The notes beneath the pieces were generated by a model. That model was given only the letters and a program-made list of their open reading frames with translations, was not told the origin of the DNA and searched no databases. DNA of 39,583 bases from Arthrobacter sp. B2a2-09. Its GTDB lineage: Bacteria > Actinomycetota > Actinomycetes > Actinomycetales > Micrococcaceae. Position 1 is the first letter of the stretch. Every line of letters starts with the position of its first letter. This document shows, piece after piece, positions 8,194-15,151 of this stretch. Where the stretch lies: contig NZ_JAMXIC010000035.1 in the NCBI RefSeq assembly GCF_027587375.1, positions 1-39,583 of the forward strand, in the 5' to 3' direction. Made by a program: the position numbers and the translations under genes.

Positions 8194-9285
8194 ATGTTTC
8201 TCGCCGTGCGCGACATCCGCTTCGCCAAGGGCCGCTTCGCCCTCATGGGAAGCGTCGTCGCCCTCATCACGCTCCTCCTCGTCATGCTGTCCGGGCTGAC
8301 CGCGGGCCTCGGCAACCAGTCGACGTCGGCCATTGCAGCCCTCCCAGCGCAGCAAATCGTCTTCGGCGCGCCGGCCGGGGGCGAGGCCAAGGCGTCTTAT
8401 ACGGAATCGGAAGTCTCCAACAAACAGCTCGAAGCTTGGCGGATCCGGCCGGGTGTTGCATCTGCCGAAGCCGTGGGTATCACCCAGACGCGGTTCCAGT
8501 CCCTCGATTCCTCTAACAATGCTGCGGGCACTGCCAACGTCGCGGTCTTCGGGGCCGACGGCGGCATCTCCCCTGTGGCGGTCAAGGAAGGCGAGGTGGT
8601 GGTCGGGGAGTCCTTGGCGAAGGACCTCTCGCTCAGTACCGGGAGCCGGGTGACCGTGGGTGGCACCAGCCTGACGGTTTCGGCCATTACCCAAGACGAG
8701 TGGTATTCGCACACCGGGGTCGTCTGGACCTCCCGGGCAACCTGGCAGAAGCTCGCACATATTCCTGCCGGGGAATCGATTGGGACGGTCCTCGCGGTGA
8801 CGTACGACTCCGGAGCCTCCGTGGACCTCGACGCCGCCAATGCGGTGGCCGGCACTGTCAGTGCCACCCCCAGCGGCTCGTTCCAGGCCCTCGGCTCCTA
8901 CAAGAGCGAAAACGGCTCCCTAATGCTCATGCAGGCTTTCCTCTACGGCATCTCTGCGCTTGTCATCGTTGCCTTCCTGACCGTCTGGACAGTCCAGCGC
9001 ACACGCGACATCGCGGTGCTCAAGGCCATGGGTGCCTCGTCCGGCTACGTAGTGCGGGACGCGCTGGTCCAAGCAGGAATCGTCCTCCTCGCCGGGGCTG
9101 GACTCGGTGGCGGCCTTGGCGTGCTGGGCGGCTCATTCGCGGCCCAGGCGGCCCCGTTCCTGGTGACTCCACTGACTACGCTCGTCCCGATTGCCGGGAT
9201 CGTGCTCCTTGGGCTTGGTGGTGCGGCAGTGGCAGTACGCAGCATCACCAGAGTGGATCCGCTCATCGCCCTCGGCGGCAACTAG
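8194..9285 (+). CDS. FtsX-like ABC transporter permease
   Basis: 363 residues, ATG with AAGGA 5 nt upstream. One membrane segment near the N-terminus (about 18-40) is followed by a large extracytoplasmic domain (about 45-240) and three more segments near the C-terminus (about 248-268, 288-308, 320-345). This is the topology of MacB/FtsX permeases that work as mechanotransmitters rather than classical channels. The end, RSITRVDPLIALGGN, is typical of the family (R-x2-R-x-DPxxAL). It pairs with the ATPase 38 nt downstream and faces the two-component system, so a role in exporting or sensing a peptide or lipid at the envelope is likely. The substrate is not visible. Confidence 0.93.
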   Translation: MFLAVRDIRFAKGRFALMGSVVALITLLLVMLSGLTAGLGNQSTSAIAALPAQQIVFGAPAGGEAKASYTESEVSNKQLEAWRIRPGVASAEAVGITQTRFQSLDSSNNAAGTANVAVFGADGGISPVAVKEGEVVVGESLAKDLSLSTGSRVTVGGTSLTVSAITQDEWYSHTGVVWTSRATWQKLAHIPAGESIGTVLAVTYDSGASVDLDAANAVAGTVSATPSGSFQALGSYKSENGSLMLMQAFLYGISALVIVAFLTVWTVQRTRDIAVLKAMGASSGYVVRDALVQAGIVLLAGAGLGGGLGVLGGSFAAQAAPFLVTPLTTLVPIAGIVLLGLGGAAVAVRSITRVDPLIALGGN

Positions 9286-9323
9286 GCCAATCCACACGTA
9301 AACATTCCACGAAAGGCATATTC

Positions 9324-10022
9324 ATGAACTCTGTACTAAACCTAGTCAATGTCACTCTGGAGTACCCGGACGGAGACTCCACCCTCAAGGCCCTGGACGC
9401 CGTGGATCTCCGCGTGGGCGCCGGCGAATTCTCTTCCCTCGTGGGCCCGTCCGGATCCGGAAAGTCCTCGCTTCTGGCGGTGGCGGCAACATTGGTCCGG
9501 CCGAGTTCCGGGCTCGTCATCATCGACGGCATGGATGCCACGGGACTCAAGGACGCCGAACTCACCGCCTTGCGCCGGGAAAGGGTGGGCATCATCTTCC
9601 AGCAACCCAATCTCCTGCCTTCACTGACCGCCGTCGAGCAGCTGATCATCGGCAACCGTCTCCGGGGGAAGCCCGCCGCCAAAGCACGCAAGCGCGCCAC
9701 GGAACTGCTCGACGTCGTCGGGCTCGGGACTTCGCTCAACAAGAGACCGCACCAGCTCTCCGGAGGCCAGCGGCAACGCGTGAACATCGCGAGGGCGCTC
9801 ATGGGCCAGCCCCGAGTGTTGCTCGTCGACGAGCCGACCGCAGCCCTGGATCACGAACGCAGTGAATCGATCGTGCGCCTCCTGCGTCAGGTCACGGACG
9901 AGTTCGCGACGGCGACCGTCATGGTCACGCACGACACCGAATTCCTGCCGCTCACCGACTCCGTCGCGACCATGCGGGACGGACGCCTCGGTTTGGGCGT
10001 CCCCGTCGGCCCACCCAACTAA
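9324..10022 (+). CDS. ABC transporter ATP-binding protein (MacB/LolD-like)
   Basis: 232 residues. Start ATG at 9324, preceded by GAAAGG. Walker A is GPSGSGKS, the Q-loop FQQPNLLPSLT, signature LSGGQRQR, Walker B VLLVDEPTAALD and switch His VMVTHD. The length and the short C-terminal tail fit the ATPases that partner FtsX-like permeases. It energises the permease encoded 38 nt upstream. Its stop codon overlaps the stop of the convergent HxlR gene by 4 nt. Confidence 0.95.
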   Translation: MNSVLNLVNVTLEYPDGDSTLKALDAVDLRVGAGEFSSLVGPSGSGKSSLLAVAATLVRPSSGLVIIDGMDATGLKDAELTALRRERVGIIFQQPNLLPSLTAVEQLIIGNRLRGKPAAKARKRATELLDVVGLGTSLNKRPHQLSGGQRQRVNIARALMGQPRVLLVDEPTAALDHERSESIVRLLRQVTDEFATATVMVTHDTEFLPLTDSVATMRDGRLGLGVPVGPPN

Positions 10023-10411
10023 CCCCCGATGACAGCCTCGTCCTGGGCATCGTCATAGGCATCGCGAGCCTTGAGAATGCTGGGCACGTGGTCCTCCGCC
10101 CAAAGGCGCAAAAGAGTCAATGGTTCCAGTAAGGAAGCTCCAAGCTCGGTCAGTTCATAGTCGACGCGAGGTGGCACCTGCGCGTGGACAGTCCGGGTAA
10201 TGAAACCGTCGCGCTCCAGGGTGCGAAGGGTCTGGGTCAGCACCTTGGGGGTCACCACGTGGACCATCTTGCGAAGCTCCGAGAAACGGATAGGGCCGTC
10301 CGCGAGGACCTGGACCACCAACGAGGCCCATTTGTCGCCGATGCGCTGAAAGATCACTCGGGACGGGCAATCAGGGTCGAGGACGTTTGCTGGCAGGTTA
10401 TTGGTATCCAT
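10019..10411 (-). CDS. HxlR family winged-helix regulator
   Basis: 130 residues from ATG 10411. The open frame runs upstream to 10495, but the extra residues lie across the divergent promoter and are not family-like. HxlR hallmarks are present: the Cys of DPDCPSR near residue 15, then IGDKWASLVVQVLADGPIRF, SELRKMV, TPKVLTQTLRTLERDGFITR and a wing with PPRVDYELTELG. Such proteins sense electrophiles or quinones, often through the conserved Cys, and commonly control a divergent oxidoreductase. Here the divergent gene is an NAD(P)-binding oxidoreductase, and an AGTATC-5 nt-GATACT palindrome lies between them. Repression that is relieved by Cys modification is inference. Confidence 0.94.
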   Translation of the reverse strand: MDTNNLPANVLDPDCPSRVIFQRIGDKWASLVVQVLADGPIRFSELRKMVHVVTPKVLTQTLRTLERDGFITRTVHAQVPPRVDYELTELGASLLEPLTLLRLWAEDHVPSILKARDAYDDAQDEAVIGG

Positions 10412-10439
10412 GAGGTAACTAAGTTCCTTTGAAGCTATC

Positions 10440-10456
10440 AGTATCAATTGGATACT
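10440..10456. promoter_or_regulatory. candidate HxlR operator
   Basis: AGTATC-aattg-GATACT is a perfect 6-bp inverted repeat with a 5-nt centre. It lies 29 nt before the HxlR start codon and 37 nt before the divergent oxidoreductase start. HxlR dimers bind inverted repeats of this kind. Confidence 0.6.
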
Positions 10457-10493
10457 GTTTTGATATTGCAAGGATAGCAACCCAAGGAGAGTC

Positions 10494-11099
10494 ATGAAAA
10501 TCGCAGTTTACGGCGCAACAGGCATGGTCGGAAGCCAGATCGTCAACGAGTCCCTCACCCGTGGCCACGAAGTCACCGCCATCTCCCGTAAAGGCTCAGG
10601 GGTTGCTGGAGCGCAGGCCCTTGCCGCCGATCTCGCTGATGGCCAGAGCTTCGCGGAGATCGCCAAAGAGCACGACGCCGTCATCCTCGCCACCGGCCCG
10701 AGCCGCACCGGCGGCGACCACGGAGAGTGGCTTGCGGCAATGGACACCGCCTACAGCAACGCCGAAGGCACTCGCCTCATGATCGTCGGCGGCGCAGGCA
10801 CGCTGGAGATCGACGGCGTCCGCCTCCTCGATTCGCCGGACTTCCCTGAGGCCTACAAGGCCGAGGCAACCACCGCGGCCGCAGCCTTCGCCGCGGTCCA
10901 GGAAGCTCCCGAGAGCCTGGACTGGACCGTGCTCGCCCCCGCGCCCCTCATCCAGCCAGGTGAGCGCACGGGAAACTACTCCACTGCCAAGGATTCTCCA
11001 GCCGGCAACAGCATCTCCACCCAGGACTACGCCGTAGCCATGCTGGACGAAATCGAAACTCCGGCCCACCGCCGCGCACGCTTCACCGCGGCCAACTAA
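10494..11099 (+). CDS. NAD(P)-binding oxidoreductase (NmrA/atypical SDR type)
   Basis: 201 residues, ATG with AAGGAGA 3 nt upstream. The start is a Rossmann dinucleotide site, IAVYGATGMVGSQIVNESLTRGHEV. Next come AVILATGPSRTGG, then RLMIVGGAGTLE and LDWTVLAPAPLI, all typical of the NmrA-like/SDR_a5 group of NAD(P)H-binding proteins. The catalytic Tyr-x3-Lys of classical SDRs is not evident. Such proteins reduce quinones or flavins or act as redox sensors. Control by the divergent HxlR regulator supports a role in electrophile or quinone stress; the true substrate is unknown. Confidence 0.9.
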   Translation: MKIAVYGATGMVGSQIVNESLTRGHEVTAISRKGSGVAGAQALAADLADGQSFAEIAKEHDAVILATGPSRTGGDHGEWLAAMDTAYSNAEGTRLMIVGGAGTLEIDGVRLLDSPDFPEAYKAEATTAAAAFAAVQEAPESLDWTVLAPAPLIQPGERTGNYSTAKDSPAGNSISTQDYAVAMLDEIETPAHRRARFTAAN

Positions 11100-11108
11100 C
11101 CCAACGCC

Positions 11109-11296
11109 CGCTCACATCTGACGGCCCATTTCCCGACGCTCCTGCAGATATCGGGAAATAACGCCGATCGCTCCTGCAGATCATCTGCAGGAGCGATCCG
11201 TCGTTTGGGCACATATGTGAGCGAGCGTCCGGGGTTTTAACGACATATGTGAGCGAGCGTCCGGAAAATTGGGCTCATATGTGAGCGAGCGTCGGG
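11109..11296. repeat. two-headed array of degenerate units with a period near 32 bp
   Basis: The spacer between two convergent genes is almost wholly repeat. On the right, ATATGTGAGCGAGCGTC recurs at 11213, 11245 and 11277, an exact 32-bp period, and a divergent unit (ATCTGCAGGAGCG) starts at 11183. On the left, units in the opposite orientation (CGCTCCTGCAGAT) start at 11137 and 11169, again 32 bp apart, with a weaker CGCTCACATCTG at 11109. The two orientations meet in a perfect palindrome at 11166-11198. The array stops 4 nt before the next stop codon (11301). Confidence 0.85.
11166..11198. terminator. 33-nt perfect palindrome, possible bidirectional terminator
   Basis: Two 16-bp arms (GATCGCTCCTGCAGAT and its exact complement) are separated by a single C. 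A related hairpin, ATTTCCCGA-14 nt-TCGGGAAAT, lies just before it. Position between convergent stop codons suits a bidirectional terminator, though there is no T-run, so intrinsic termination is not certain. It also forms the turning point of the repeat array. Confidence 0.5.
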
Positions 11297-11300
11297 GGTG

Positions 11301-12746
11301 TTATGAGCCCAGGCCAAGCCCGGGTAGCCGGAGTCCGAACATGTCCCTCAAGGCATATTTAGCGGCATGGTACCCGGACATTCCTGTCACTCCAGGCCCG
11401 GGGGGCGTGGACGAGGAGCACAGGTAAACCCCTGGCAGAGGGGTCCGCCACGGTACCGGGGAGAGCACGGGACGCTGTACCAGCCCTCGAATGTCCATGA
11501 GCCCCGCACTGAAATCGCCACCCAGATAATTCGCGTTATAGTCGGCCAGGCCTGCGGCCGTCGTCGTCTTCCAGCCGACAACCACATCGCGGAAACCCGG
11601 CGCGAATTCCTCGATCCGGGACATGACCGCCTCGGCCATGTCCACAGTCGATCCCTTGGGCACGTGGCAATAGGACCAGAGAATGTGTCGTCCAGCGGGA
11701 GCGCGCCCGGGATCCACTATGGATGGCTGGGCCACGAGGACATACGGCTTCCCGGGATGCCGGCCCGCAGCTACCAGGTTCTCGGCCTCGGCCATGGCGG
11801 CACGCGTGCCACCCACGTGCACCGTCCCGGCGCTGGCTAGCCCTGGAGCCGCCCAGGGCACCGGCCCGGACAGGATGAAATCAACCTTGCACGCTGCATT
11901 CCCGAAACGGAATGTTTCCAGCGACCGCCTATAGCGAGCGGGAAGCGCTGTGCCCGCCATGCGCAGCAGTCCCGGGGGCGCGACGTCCAGCAGGATCGCC
12001 TTCGCGGGACGCAACTCTTCCAGGGAATCGATCTGCACACCGGTCTCAATCACTCCACCGTGAGCTTCGATGTCCCGGACCATGGCATCCGCTATCGCCA
12101 CAGAGCCACCAACCGGGATGGGCCACCCGCCGGCATGAGCCAGCGCGCCCAGAAGGAGTCCCGCCCCCGCGGCGGCGAGCGAGGGAAGGGGCGCCACAGC
12201 GTGCGCCGCGACGCCGGTCAAGAGTGCGGGAGCCGCATCCCCGGAGAAGCGCCGGTTCCACCACGGCGAACCCTGCTCCAACGTTGCCAAGCCGAGTCTT
12301 AATGCCGCCACCGGATTGGCCGGCATCCGCAACAGCTGGTTCTCCGTCACGTCCAGTACCCCGCCCAGCCGATCCACCAACGGTCCCATCAAGCGGGCAA
12401 ACGCGGCTCCATCGGCCCCGAGTTCAGAAGCGGTCCGCTCCAGCGAGCGATACGCGAGAGCTGCCCTGCCGCCGTCGAGCGGAGTTCCGTATTGGACCTC
12501 GGGCAAACGCAGCTCCACCCGCCGCTCGAGTTCAAAATCCCGGAAGAAACGCGAAGCCAAGGCCATCGGGTGGACCGCGGAGCAGACGTCGTAGACGTGC
12601 CCCGGTTCCAGCAGTTCAGCCGTCCGTGTTCCCCCACCTATCGTCTCGGCAGCCTCGTACACCCGCACAGCCAGGCCCGCTCGGGCCATGACTACCGCGG
12701 CGGCCAAGCCGTTCGGTCCGGAGCCGACGACGGCGACCTCAGCCAT
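11301..12746 (-). CDS. FAD-dependent oxidoreductase of the phytoene desaturase (CrtI) type
   Basis: 481 residues from ATG 12746, chosen because the Rossmann FAD site begins at once (MAEVAVVGSGPNG, then AGLAVRVYEA and IGGGTRT). An ATG six codons earlier is possible. The C-terminus has the second signature of this family, CSSSTPPGPGVTGMSGYHAA, where the last FAD contacts lie. CrtI-like enzymes desaturate or isomerise carotenoids and other lipids or oxidise retinoid-like compounds; no other carotenoid gene is present here, so the substrate is open. It overlaps the end of the glycosyltransferase gene by 8 nt (ATGGCTGA), so the two proteins are probably translated together. Confidence 0.92.
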   Translation of the reverse strand: MAEVAVVGSGPNGLAAAVVMARAGLAVRVYEAAETIGGGTRTAELLEPGHVYDVCSAVHPMALASRFFRDFELERRVELRLPEVQYGTPLDGGRAALAYRSLERTASELGADGAAFARLMGPLVDRLGGVLDVTENQLLRMPANPVAALRLGLATLEQGSPWWNRRFSGDAAPALLTGVAAHAVAPLPSLAAAGAGLLLGALAHAGGWPIPVGGSVAIADAMVRDIEAHGGVIETGVQIDSLEELRPAKAILLDVAPPGLLRMAGTALPARYRRSLETFRFGNAACKVDFILSGPVPWAAPGLASAGTVHVGGTRAAMAEAENLVAAGRHPGKPYVLVAQPSIVDPGRAPAGRHILWSYCHVPKGSTVDMAEAVMSRIEEFAPGFRDVVVGWKTTTAAGLADYNANYLGGDFSAGLMDIRGLVQRPVLSPVPWRTPLPGVYLCSSSTPPGPGVTGMSGYHAAKYALRDMFGLRLPGLGLGS

Positions 12747-14310
12747 CGCGCTCGGCCTCGCCATGTGTGGAGGGCACTGAGTCGTGGGAAGTTTCGGACG
12801 TGTCGCCCCCGGACTGCGAGTCGGGCCCGGACTGCTCCTCCACGGAGTTCAAGGCGACGCGCCGCCAGGGCAGCACCGACGCCGCCGGACTCTTGAGGTC
12901 CACCCGGAACCAATCTTTGGCCCCGTTGAACACGCCACCGTGGGGGTCGTCCACGCCCTGGACGCGGAGGGGATCCAGGTGGGGTTCCCAGATGTCCCAC
13001 GCAACCCGCAACATCAAATATGCCGTTGCGGCCATATGTAGCATCACGGCCATGACGTAGTACGGCATGTCGATGTTGTTCTGTGCCGCCCCGCCGCTGC
13101 TCGTCTGGCCCAGATACATCCACGTGGCAGCCCAATGCAACGCCTCGGCGGCCTGCCAGAGCAGGAAATCGCGCCAGCGGGGCCGGGCCAAAGCCAGCAA
13201 TGGCACTAGCCAGAGCACATATTGGGGTGAATAGACCTTATTGCTCAGGATGAAGGCTGCCACTATCAGGAACGTCAACTGGGCCAACCGCGGGCGCCGT
13301 GGCGCTGTCAATGCCAATCCAGCAATCAGGACGCACGCAAGGAGGAACATGTCCATCGCCAAGGCGTTGATGGCTTCGGGGCCAAGTTTGACCAGTTGAA
13401 GGCGTTCGGCAACGAGGTTGTAGGCGAACCACAAGGAGCTGTATCCGGCCGGGCGATCACGGGTGTAGTCGAAAAAATAGCGCCAACCGGCTGGGTTAAC
13501 GGCCGCGATCGGGACATTGACTGCCAGCCAAGCTGCGGCGGCAGACAGGGTGGTCACAAAGAAGCCCCGCATGCGGCCGCTTCGTAATGCCAGCAAAAAG
13601 ACAGCACCAAGGATGAGCAGCGGGTACAGCTTGGTGGCCGTCCCCAAACCGATGAACAGGCCGGCCAGGACGAGACGTTCCTTTGCGAAGAAGTACATCC
13701 CCACTGCGAGCATGGCCACGGCCCACATGTCCCAATTGATGACTCCTGCTAGCACTATCCCGGGCGCCAGGGCCACCATGGCCGCGTCCCAGGGCCGGCG
13801 ACGGTTGATGCGCGCGGTGGCGAGAACGACCACGATCCACATGGCCGCAATCAGGGTGGCGTTCACATCGAAGTAGCCCAGGATCCGTTCGGGGGTGGCG
13901 CCGTGGCCCGGGACCAGCCAGGCGGTAGCACCAGCTAACAGCCCCGTGATCACGGGATATTCGAAGAGGCTCTTCTGATCAAAGAACGGAAAGACGCCGT
14001 CGGCGAAGCCCCGGCTGCTGAAAAGTTCGGGGAAATCCGAGTAGCAGGTGGCGTAAAACTGTTGGGGGGTGTGCCAGCCGTTGACGCGACAATAGCCCTT
14101 GATCAGGATCGACATGAGTGCGGCAACGATCGTGAGGATGATCAGGACCCGTTCAACAGTGAAGAATCCGGGGGAGACGGCTCCAGGAAAGGACCGCCGT
14201 CCGAGGGGCCCTCCGATCAGTTCCGTGAAGTTCCGAAGCAAGGAATCACTGCGGCTGGGAACCACAAAGCGCGCACGCTTTTGCTGGATGTGCGGCTTTG
14301 TCTCCTGCAT
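12739..14310 (-). CDS. GT87-type polyprenol-phosphate-dependent membrane glycosyltransferase
   Basis: 523 residues from ATG 14310. A GTG in frame at 14427 abuts the preceding stop but has no ribosome site. Multiple hydrophobic segments (about ten or more) span the protein from about residue 50 to 430, followed by a soluble tail rich in Ser and acidic residues. The first loop (GYCRVNGWHTPQQFYATCYS, then FPELFSSRGFADGVFPFF and FEYPVITG) is highly characteristic of actinobacterial GT87/DUF2029 mannosyltransferases, which use polyprenyl-phosphate sugars at the outer membrane face to build lipoglycans. It is coupled to the CrtI-like gene by an 8-nt overlap. A strong ribosome site 86 nt upstream serves a different frame (see 14217-14396). 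Confidence 0.88.
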   Translation of the reverse strand: MQETKPHIQQKRARFVVPSRSDSLLRNFTELIGGPLGRRSFPGAVSPGFFTVERVLIILTIVAALMSILIKGYCRVNGWHTPQQFYATCYSDFPELFSSRGFADGVFPFFDQKSLFEYPVITGLLAGATAWLVPGHGATPERILGYFDVNATLIAAMWIVVVLATARINRRRPWDAAMVALAPGIVLAGVINWDMWAVAMLAVGMYFFAKERLVLAGLFIGLGTATKLYPLLILGAVFLLALRSGRMRGFFVTTLSAAAAWLAVNVPIAAVNPAGWRYFFDYTRDRPAGYSSLWFAYNLVAERLQLVKLGPEAINALAMDMFLLACVLIAGLALTAPRRPRLAQLTFLIVAAFILSNKVYSPQYVLWLVPLLALARPRWRDFLLWQAAEALHWAATWMYLGQTSSGGAAQNNIDMPYYVMAVMLHMAATAYLMLRVAWDIWEPHLDPLRVQGVDDPHGGVFNGAKDWFRVDLKSPAASVLPWRRVALNSVEEQSGPDSQSGGDTSETSHDSVPSTHGEAERDG

Positions 14311-14396
14311 GGAATCGAGCTTACCTTCAGGCGTCGGGGCGGAAGCCCACGCATAGCCGCGTGGGCTTCCGAGGCGAACGGTCCGATGTGTGCCAT
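14217..14396 (-). CDS. possible 59-codon leader ORF overlapping the GT87 start
   Basis: The ATG at 14396 has AGGAGGG 4 nt upstream, the best ribosome site in front of the glycosyltransferase. It opens a frame (MAHIGPFASEAHAAMRGLPP and on, 59 codons) different from GT87, ending at TGA 14217-14219 inside the GT87 gene, a 94-bp overlap. A perfect 12-bp hairpin (14341-14370) lies within it. The second half reads like an off-frame shadow (Ser/Arg/Cys-rich), so the peptide itself may not matter. It could be a leader whose translation opens the GT87 start, or the true GT87 N-terminus with an indel between frames. I do not recognise the peptide. Confidence 0.3.
   Translation of the reverse strand: MAHIGPFASEAHAAMRGLPPRRLKVSSIPCRRQSRTSSKSVRALWFPAAVIPCFGTSRN
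14341..14370 (-). promoter_or_regulatory. perfect 12-bp hairpin upstream of GT87
   Basis: GGAAGCCCACGC and its exact complement are separated by 6 nt. The hairpin lies 31 nt before the GT87 start codon and 26 nt after the strong ATG at 14396. There is no T-run, so translational control or RNA stability is likelier than termination. Confidence 0.6.
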
Positions 14397-14427
14397 CAGT
14401 CCCTCCTGAATTGCAGTGGCGGGACAC

Positions 14428-14568
14428 TCAGCGGATGATGCCCATTTGGTGCAGGACGACGTAGACGTCTTCCCTGCGTTGGTCCAGCAGTTGTCCGTTG
14501 AAGAGGGTCTTGTCTTTGACGACGGGCTTGCTGTTGAAGACCATCAGGTCCTTGAGGCGCTTGGCCAA
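14428..14568 (-). CDS. 46-residue basic small protein, unrecognised
   Basis: A TTG start is preceded by AAAGGAGGTGA with 4 nt to the codon, close to an ideal Shine-Dalgarno. The longer in-frame ATG at 14616 has none. The protein begins MAKRLKDLMVFNSKP and ends VYVVLHQMGIIR. It has nine Lys/Arg against five Asp/Glu, no Cys, and no signal peptide or membrane segment. Codons mostly end in C or G, as in real genes here. It lies 31 nt upstream of the next strong ribosome site and on the GT87 strand, so it may share that transcript. I do not recognise a family; a small regulator, a peptide precursor or an envelope-linked factor are all possible. Confidence 0.6.
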   Translation of the reverse strand: MAKRLKDLMVFNSKPVVKDKTLFNGQLLDQRREDVYVVLHQMGIIR

Positions 14569-14913
14569 GGGTTCACCTCCTTTCGTTATTGAAGAGAATT
14601 GCCGGAATTCTGGCATGACAATTAAGCCCCCTGAATTCGAAGAAGACAGCAGCAGAATTGGGCGTGTGAATGCCGGGCAATGATGGGTGGATTAAGCGGA
14701 TTTCTCGAATGACCGTAGACCGTACCGGAGCACGGAGTTCCGGTACGTGGTATCCAGGGGGCAGCCGTCCCCAACAAGAAGCTGGTTCCGAACTATGAGG
14801 AAACTGCGCACCACGTCAATCGCGTGATACCGCTCAATGGCAGGCCCAACTCGGAGCCTGATTGCACCTTGAACCGCCCCGAATAATCAGGGGAGGAAGT
14901 ACATCAGGGGAAG
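14569..14913 (-). other. 345-nt spacer with one hairpin and a weak ORF
   Basis: Between the 46- and 26-codon ORFs I see no convincing gene. A frame with GTG at 14814 (40 codons, ending GLRSFEKSA, stop at 14692) is open but has no ribosome site. A perfect 9-bp hairpin lies at 14721-14747 (CGTACCGGA, 9-nt loop, TCCGGTACG). A non-coding RNA or long leader is possible. Confidence 0.4.
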
Positions 14914-14994
14914 TTAGGCCGCAAAACGGCGTCGAGCAGCAAAGGCCGGGGTGCCAGCAACGGTCATCTTCCATCCGCTAGTCAAAGTAATCAT
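14914..14994 (-). CDS. 26-residue peptide behind an ideal ribosome site, unrecognised
   Basis: ATG 14994 is preceded by AAAAGGAGG with 8 nt to the codon, one of the strongest Shine-Dalgarno sequences in the window. The peptide begins MITLTSGWKM and ends with AARRRFAA: a neutral, Thr/Ser/Gly-rich front, one Trp and a triple-Arg tail. There is no Cys. An 8-bp hairpin lies just upstream (15020-15050), and the promoter-like DNA before it is strikingly AT-rich. I know no family for it. It may be a secreted or modified peptide precursor, a regulatory leader peptide, or a small membrane-active peptide. No maturation enzyme or exporter of an obvious kind is adjacent. Confidence 0.5.
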   Translation of the reverse strand: MITLTSGWKMTVAGTPAFAARRRFAA

Positions 14995-15019
14995 TTTCCC
15001 AACCTCCTTTTCTGCTTTG

Positions 15020-15050
15020 GCACTACCGCAGCTGACTGACTGGGTAGTGC
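15020..15050 (-). promoter_or_regulatory. hairpin just before the 26-codon ORF
   Basis: GCACTACC and GGTAGTGC form a perfect 8-bp stem around a 15-nt loop with an inner CAG/CTG pair. The hairpin ends 7 nt before the AAAAGGAGG ribosome site, so it may modulate access to it. Confidence 0.5.
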
Positions 15051-15081
15051 ACGCCTTAATCCCGGCGGATCGCTCTGGGAC

Positions 15082-15151
15082 TAAAAATAAAGTTACACCA
15101 TGAATCGCACTGTTGACCAGATAATTACAAAGAATTTAGAAAATTATTCTT
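15082..15151 (-). promoter_or_regulatory. AT-rich island, likely promoter of the small-ORF locus
   Basis: The 70 bases after the phosphatase stop codon are dominated by A and T, in sharp contrast to the surroundings. A possible minus-strand promoter is TGGTCA, 18 nt, TAACTT, but the match to the consensus is weak. Promoter identity is inference. Confidence 0.4.

Noticed and set aside
11211..11296. Possible CRISPR array from the regular 32-bp period
   Set aside because: There are no unique spacers of typical length, units are nearly contiguous and degenerate, and no cas gene is present.
14692..14814. 40-codon GTG ORF between the two small peptides
   Set aside because: Open, but without a ribosome site and containing the 9-bp hairpin; too weak to call as a gene.
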